A DNA stretch of 64,000 nucleotides from Ilumatobacteraceae bacterium (GTDB lineage Bacteria; Actinomycetota; Acidimicrobiia; Acidimicrobiales; Ilumatobacteraceae): contig JAHEKY010000004.1 of the NCBI GenBank assembly GCA_024644465.1, forward strand, positions 1 to 64,000, read 5' to 3'. The notes under the pieces were generated by a model, which ran no database searches, was not told the origin of the DNA, and was given only the letters and a program-made list of their open reading frames with translations. Position numbers and translations under genes: made by a program. This document shows positions 61,094 through 64,000 of the stretch, piece after piece. How positions within the stretch are numbered: position 1 is the stretch's first letter; the number at the start of each line of letters is the position of its first letter.

Positions 61094-62059
61094 TCACGAG
61101 GCCGATGCGGCGGCCTGCTCGACGGCGGCGGCGACCGCCTCGAGATAGTCGACGATCCGCGGCCCCCAGCGGGAGGCGATGTCGTCGTCCATCGGGATCA
61201 CGTTGCCGTTCTCGACTGCCGCGATCGTGTCCCAGCCCGGCCGAGCAGCGACCGCCTCCGCGTCCACGCCGCAGCACTTCGTGTCGGCGAGGAAGATCAG
61301 GTCGGGATCGGCCGAGACGAGGAACTCGGCGTTCAGCTGGGGAAAACCGAAGTTCTCCCCCTCGGCGCGGTCGGCGACGTTGTGCAGCCCGACGAGGGAG
61401 TAGATGTCACCGATGAACGTCGTCGAGTCGGCGCTGTAGAGCGTGTCGTCGAGCTCGTGGTAGAAGGTCAGCGGGCGCTCGATCACGGGGAGGCCGGCGA
61501 CGATCTCGGTGACGCGCGCCTGCATCCCGGCGACGACCGCTGCCGCCTCGGCATCGTGACCGGTGATCGCGCCGAGCTGGCCGAGTTGGTCGTAGGTGTC
61601 CTCGATCGTGACCGCCGCAGGGCCGTCCCACGCCGGGATGTCGAGTGCCGCGAGCTGGTCGCCGAGCCCGGTGAAGTCACCACCGGTGATGACGAGGTCG
61701 GGCGCGTATGCGGCGATCGCCTCGACGTTCGGCTCGAATCCCGACAGCTCGTTCGGGAGCTGTCGTGCCTCCGCCGGATGGTCGGAGAACTGGTCGACGG
61801 CGACGAGCAGGTCGCCGGCGCCGATCGCGAACAGCATCTCGGTGTGCGTCGGGCTGAGCGACACGATCCGCTCCGGCACGTCCCCCTCGGGGCCCGGCAC
61901 GTCGGTCCCCGCGACCGTTCCGTCCGGTCCGGGGCCGGTTGCGGTCGTGTCGGTGGCGGCGTCGGCGGTCGGCCCCGCGTCGGTGGCATCGCTGCCGCAG
62001 GCCGCGGTCAGCAGCGCCAACCCGACGAGCGCGCCGAGTACCCGTGTTCCTGAACGCAT
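61094..62059 (-). CDS. btuF: Cobalamin-type substrate-binding lipoprotein
   Basis: 321-aa exported lipoprotein. Signal sequence with lipobox LLTAACG (Cys21), a ~35-residue linker rich in Asp/Thr/Gly, then the two-lobe periplasmic-binding fold (VPERIVSLSPTHTEMLFAIGAGDLLVAVD near 61). A Cys-Cys pair occurs in ADTKCCGVDAEAV near 250. The first gene after the cobalamin riboswitch, so B12 or a corrinoid is the likely ligand. Homologues of this fold also bind siderophores. Confidence 0.88.
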   Translation of the reverse strand: MRSGTRVLGALVGLALLTAACGSDATDAGPTADAATDTTATGPGPDGTVAGTDVPGPEGDVPERIVSLSPTHTEMLFAIGAGDLLVAVDQFSDHPAEARQLPNELSGFEPNVEAIAAYAPDLVITGGDFTGLGDQLAALDIPAWDGPAAVTIEDTYDQLGQLGAITGHDAEAAAVVAGMQARVTEIVAGLPVIERPLTFYHELDDTLYSADSTTFIGDIYSLVGLHNVADRAEGENFGFPQLNAEFLVSADPDLIFLADTKCCGVDAEAVAARPGWDTIAAVENGNVIPMDDDIASRWGPRIVDYLEAVAAAVEQAAASAS

Positions 62060-62157
62060 GTGTGTCTCCGATGCTCCGCGGAGCCGTTGGGAGAACAAGC
62101 TGGGCCCGTCCGGCGGAGCCGGGTGCGTACCTTCCCTTGCCTCGAGGGTCTGTCGCG

Positions 62158-62273
62158 TCGTGCGGGCAGGCGACCGGGCTCGCGTGACACGGTCTGCGAC
62201 CGGATCACGACCACCGTTGCGGGACAGCGCCGGAATCTCACCGGACTTCGCTACACGCACGACTTGTGCTGGT
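62158..62273 (-). promoter_or_regulatory. Cobalamin riboswitch upstream of btuF
   Basis: On the minus strand the conserved core reads AAGTCCGGTGAGATTCCGG (complement near 62232-62250), then CTGTCCCGCAACGGT, and ends in a B12-box-like GAGCCCGGTCGCCTGCCC (complement near 62164-62181). These are the landmarks of the cobalamin aptamer. Downstream hairpins (CCGGCTCCGCCGG near 62110-62122, and GCTCCGCGGAGC near 62074-62085, next to the btuF start) could be the expression platform. Edges are approximate. Expected effect: B12 binding lowers transporter expression. Confidence 0.85.
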
Positions 62274-62279
62274 GTCGAC

Positions 62280-62285
62280 ATCGTA
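62280..62285 (-). promoter_or_regulatory. -10 box of the riboswitch-btuFCD transcript (TACGAT)
   Basis: Minus-strand TANNNT hexamer with a start predicted near 62273, just before the aptamer. Confidence 0.4.
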
Positions 62286-62297
62286 CTGCGCGCTGCG

Positions 62298-62303
62298 TAG
62301 CCT
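62298..62303 (+). promoter_or_regulatory. -10 box of cobO (TAGCCT, 9 nt before ATG)
   Basis: TANNNT hexamer close to the cobO ATG. It diverges from the riboswitch promoter, 12 bp away, leaving no room for a separate riboswitch on this side. Confidence 0.38.
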
Positions 62304-62312
62304 CCCACTCGC

Positions 62313-62906
62313 ATGACAGACGAGCAGACCGCCGCAGCGGACGCGGGCGCCGTCCCGACCGAGGACCCGCGTCCGGACGGGCTGCGCCGGGCCGATTCGC
62401 TCGTGATCGTCAACACCGGCGACGGCAAGGGCAAGTCGTCGTCGGCATTCGGGATGATGATCCGTGCCCTCGCCCGCGACTGGAACGTCGCCGTCGTCCA
62501 GTTCGTCAAGTCCGGCAACTGGAAGGTCGGCGAGGAGAAGATCGGCCGGCAGCTCGGCGTCGACTGGCACGCCTTCGGTGACGGGTTCACCTGGGACTCC
62601 GACAACCTCGACGACGACAGGGCCCACGCCGCCGAGGGCTGGGCCACCGCGGTGGAGATCATGAACGCGGGCGAGCACGAGTTGGTGATCTTCGACGAGC
62701 TGACCTATCTGTCGTCGTTCGGCTGGGTCGACATCGCCGAGATCGTGGGCCCGATCGCCGCGCGCCCCCGTCACGTCAACGTGATCGTGACCGGGCGCGA
62801 TGCCGCTCCGGAACTGATCGATCTGGCCGACACCGTGACCGAGATGCGCGACGTCAAGCACGCGTACAACGCCGGGATCCGTGCGATGCGCGGACTCGAC
62901 TACTGA
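62313..62906 (+). CDS. cobO: Cob(I)yrinic acid a,c-diamide adenosyltransferase
   Basis: Attaches the adenosyl group to corrinoids (CobA/CobO/BtuR type), 197 aa. The altered P-loop NTGDGKGKSSSAFGMMIRAL (near 32-51), VVQFVKSGNW near 60, and LVIFDELTYLSSFGW (near 125) followed by the C-terminal VTEMRDVKHAYNAGI are all family marks. It starts a corrinoid-salvage operon with cobU (7 nt gap) and cobT. Its promoter shares the 250-bp region with the btuF riboswitch. Confidence 0.95.
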   Translation: MTDEQTAAADAGAVPTEDPRPDGLRRADSLVIVNTGDGKGKSSSAFGMMIRALARDWNVAVVQFVKSGNWKVGEEKIGRQLGVDWHAFGDGFTWDSDNLDDDRAHAAEGWATAVEIMNAGEHELVIFDELTYLSSFGWVDIAEIVGPIAARPRHVNVIVTGRDAAPELIDLADTVTEMRDVKHAYNAGIRAMRGLDY

Positions 62907-62913
62907 CCGACCG

Positions 62914-63471
62914 ATGGACGAGACGTCGCTGACGTTGTTGATCGGCGGGGCCCGCAGTGGAAAGACGGCACTCGCCGTCGACCTCGCGCGGCGGTACGCC
63001 GCCGGCGGTGGAGCAGTCACGTATCTGGCGACGGCGCCGGCGGTCGATGCCGACATGGAGCAGCGCATCGCCCGGCACCGCCGGGAGCGGCCGGCGGAGT
63101 GGGTGACGATCGAGGCCGAGCTCGACATCGCCGCCGCGCTCCAGGGCGCGACGCCCGGCATGGTGATCCTCGACTGCCTGACGCTGTGGACGTCGAACCT
63201 GATCTGGCACGACCTCGCGGACGACGAGATCCGCGTGCGCGCCGAAACATCCGCCGCAGCGGCCGCCGGTCGTCGGGGCCCGATCGTCGCGATCACGAAC
63301 GAAGTCGGGCTCGGCATCGTGCCGGACAACGCGGTCGCCCGCCGCTACCGCGACATCCACGGATGGGTCAACCAGACGTGGGCGGCGCGGGCGACGACCG
63401 TGCTGCACATGGTCGCAGGGCGGGCGGTCCGCCTCGACGACCCGCGGACGCTGCTCGACGAGTTGCGGTGA
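62914..63471 (+). CDS. cobU: Adenosylcobinamide kinase/guanylyltransferase
   Basis: 185 aa. Phosphorylates adenosylcobinamide and transfers GMP to it in nucleotide-loop assembly. P-loop LLIGGARSGKTALAVDLA (near 8-25), YLATAPAVDADMEQRIARHRRERP (near 38-61, including the His that carries GMP), ILDCLTLWTSNL near 87 and VAITNEVGLGIVPDN near 126 are complete. Short N-terminus as in CobP/CobU. Starts 7 nt after cobO; its stop overlaps a GTG candidate of cobT by 4 nt. Confidence 0.95.
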   Translation: MDETSLTLLIGGARSGKTALAVDLARRYAAGGGAVTYLATAPAVDADMEQRIARHRRERPAEWVTIEAELDIAAALQGATPGMVILDCLTLWTSNLIWHDLADDEIRVRAETSAAAAAGRRGPIVAITNEVGLGIVPDNAVARRYRDIHGWVNQTWAARATTVLHMVAGRAVRLDDPRTLLDELR

Positions 63472-63485
63472 GCAAGACTCGCCCC

Positions 63486-64000
63486 ATGACGCTGTTGCAC
63501 GACCGCATCGCGGACCTGCCCACGTGTGATGCCGACGCCCGAGCCGCCGTCGAGAAGCGTGCCGTCGACATCCTCCGCCCGACCGGTGCGCTGGCGTGGC
63601 TCGACGAGACCGCGGTCTGGATGGCCGGGTGGCAGCGCTCCGATCAGCCGGCGGTCCGTCGGCCGGCCGGTTTGATCTTCGCTGCGGATCACGGCATCGC
63701 CGCCGCGGTCGAGGTCAGTGCGTACCCGCCCGACGTCACCGCCCAGATGCTCGCGGCCTACCGGGCAGGCCGATCGACGATCGACGCGTTCGCCCGCATC
63801 GCCGGGGCGTCGGTCACGGCGGTCGACGTCGGCGTCGGGTACCCGACCGGCGACATCCGCACCGAGCCGGCGATGTCAGCAGAACGCTTCGACGAGGTCG
63901 TGCAGGTCGCCCTCGACGCCGTCGAGCGGTTGGACTGCGATCTGCTCGTCCTCGGCGAGATGGGCATCGGCAACACGACCGCGGCCGCCGCGATCGCGGC
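63486..64000 (+). CDS. cobT: Nicotinate-nucleotide-dimethylbenzimidazole phosphoribosyltransferase (3' end outside window)
   Basis: First 171 residues of CobT, which makes alpha-ribazole phosphate for the lower ligand of B12. Recognised by LIFAADHGIAA (near 60-70), the SAYPPDVTAQML region and LVLGEMGIGNTTAAAA (near 154-169). ATG 63486 is used; a GTG at 63468 in the same frame would overlap the cobU stop (GTGA) and add six residues, and is equally possible. The rest lies beyond base 64000. Confidence 0.92.
   Translation, partial: MTLLHDRIADLPTCDADARAAVEKRAVDILRPTGALAWLDETAVWMAGWQRSDQPAVRRPAGLIFAADHGIAAAVEVSAYPPDVTAQMLAAYRAGRSTIDAFARIAGASVTAVDVGVGYPTGDIRTEPAMSAERFDEVVQVALDAVERLDCDLLVLGEMGIGNTTAAAAIA

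Noticed and set aside
60221-62053. Long plus-strand frame over btuC and btuF
   Set aside because: Shadow frame; the real FecCD permease and binding protein are on the minus strand.
59238-62059. Iron-siderophore transporter
   Set aside because: The fold allows it, but the cobalamin aptamer in front and corrinoid genes opposite make B12 more likely.

Overview
The window is dense, high-GC chromosomal DNA of an actinobacterium. About 65 protein genes and one tRNA gene are packed almost without gaps, with many 1-8 nt overlaps. GTG starts are common, and many promoters sit only 6-9 nt before the start codon. A mycothiol-type DinB-fold enzyme, a DUF3417-type glycogen phosphorylase and a MurA with Asp in place of the catalytic Cys fit Actinomycetota. 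The flavour recalls Acidimicrobiia (Ilumatobacter-like), but that placement is inference only. I see no prophage, CRISPR array, rRNA or replication origin. The content is mostly core metabolism.

Layout. 1-3642: BMP-type nucleoside ABC transporter (ATPase cut by the window edge, two permeases). 3771-8268: queF, a cupredoxin lipoprotein, a PhyH-type dioxygenase, adenosine deaminase and uracil phosphoribosyltransferase. 8274-9171: a RAYT (REP-associated tyrosine transposase) bracketed by copies of a palindrome. 9175-14429: phosphohexo/phosphopentomutase, a PfkB (adenosine-kinase-like) kinase and aminopeptidase N. 14440-16562: methyltransferase, universal stress protein, tRNA-Ala(CGC) and a membrane protein. 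16707-20290: molybdenum-cofactor genes moaC, moaA, moeA around a mycothiol-dependent-type enzyme; a MOSC protein lies far away at 54901. 20341-25451: glycolipid-binding-type protein, galU, an FmdB-like protein, MTA phosphorylase, SAF protein, uppP and a dTDP-rhamnose-reductase-like SDR. 25531-25703: a cluster of hairpins with a 46-bp repeat. 25698-28465: tldE-tldD. 28564-38420: hot-dog thioesterase, PAP2 protein, galT, SRPBCC protein, and the glycogen genes glgB, a GT4 synthase and glgP, then an MFS carrier. 38493-44686: echA, meaB, Nfu, two GNAT proteins, a GT-C transferase and an EamA exporter. 45009-55461: murA, a second MFS carrier, a J-domain protein with an unknown two-repeat protein and an S9 peptidase, glpX, class II aldolase, secreted M28 peptidase and MOSC protein. 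55468-59224: cyclase/STAND regulator and a D-threonine-aldolase-like enzyme. 59238-64000: cobalamin block, with btuFCD-like uptake genes behind a cobalamin riboswitch diverging from cobO-cobU-cobT (cobT runs off the window).

How they work together. Nucleoside uptake, adenosine deamination, uracil salvage, a PfkB kinase, a possible phosphopentomutase and MTA phosphorylase make a nucleoside and purine salvage set. Pgm, GalU, GalT, GlgB, GT4, GlgP and GlpX make a storage-glucan and sugar-nucleotide set. Cobalamin uptake and corrinoid salvage can supply B12 to a methylmalonyl-CoA mutase, which MeaB implies but which is not in the window.

The most notable non-coding signals are the RAYT with three palindromes placed directly after stop codons, a 107-bp nested dyad at 3648-3754, the hairpin cluster at 25531-25703, and about 27 TANNNT boxes at leaderless spacing. 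At glgB/GT4 and murA/MFS the divergent promoter boxes physically overlap.
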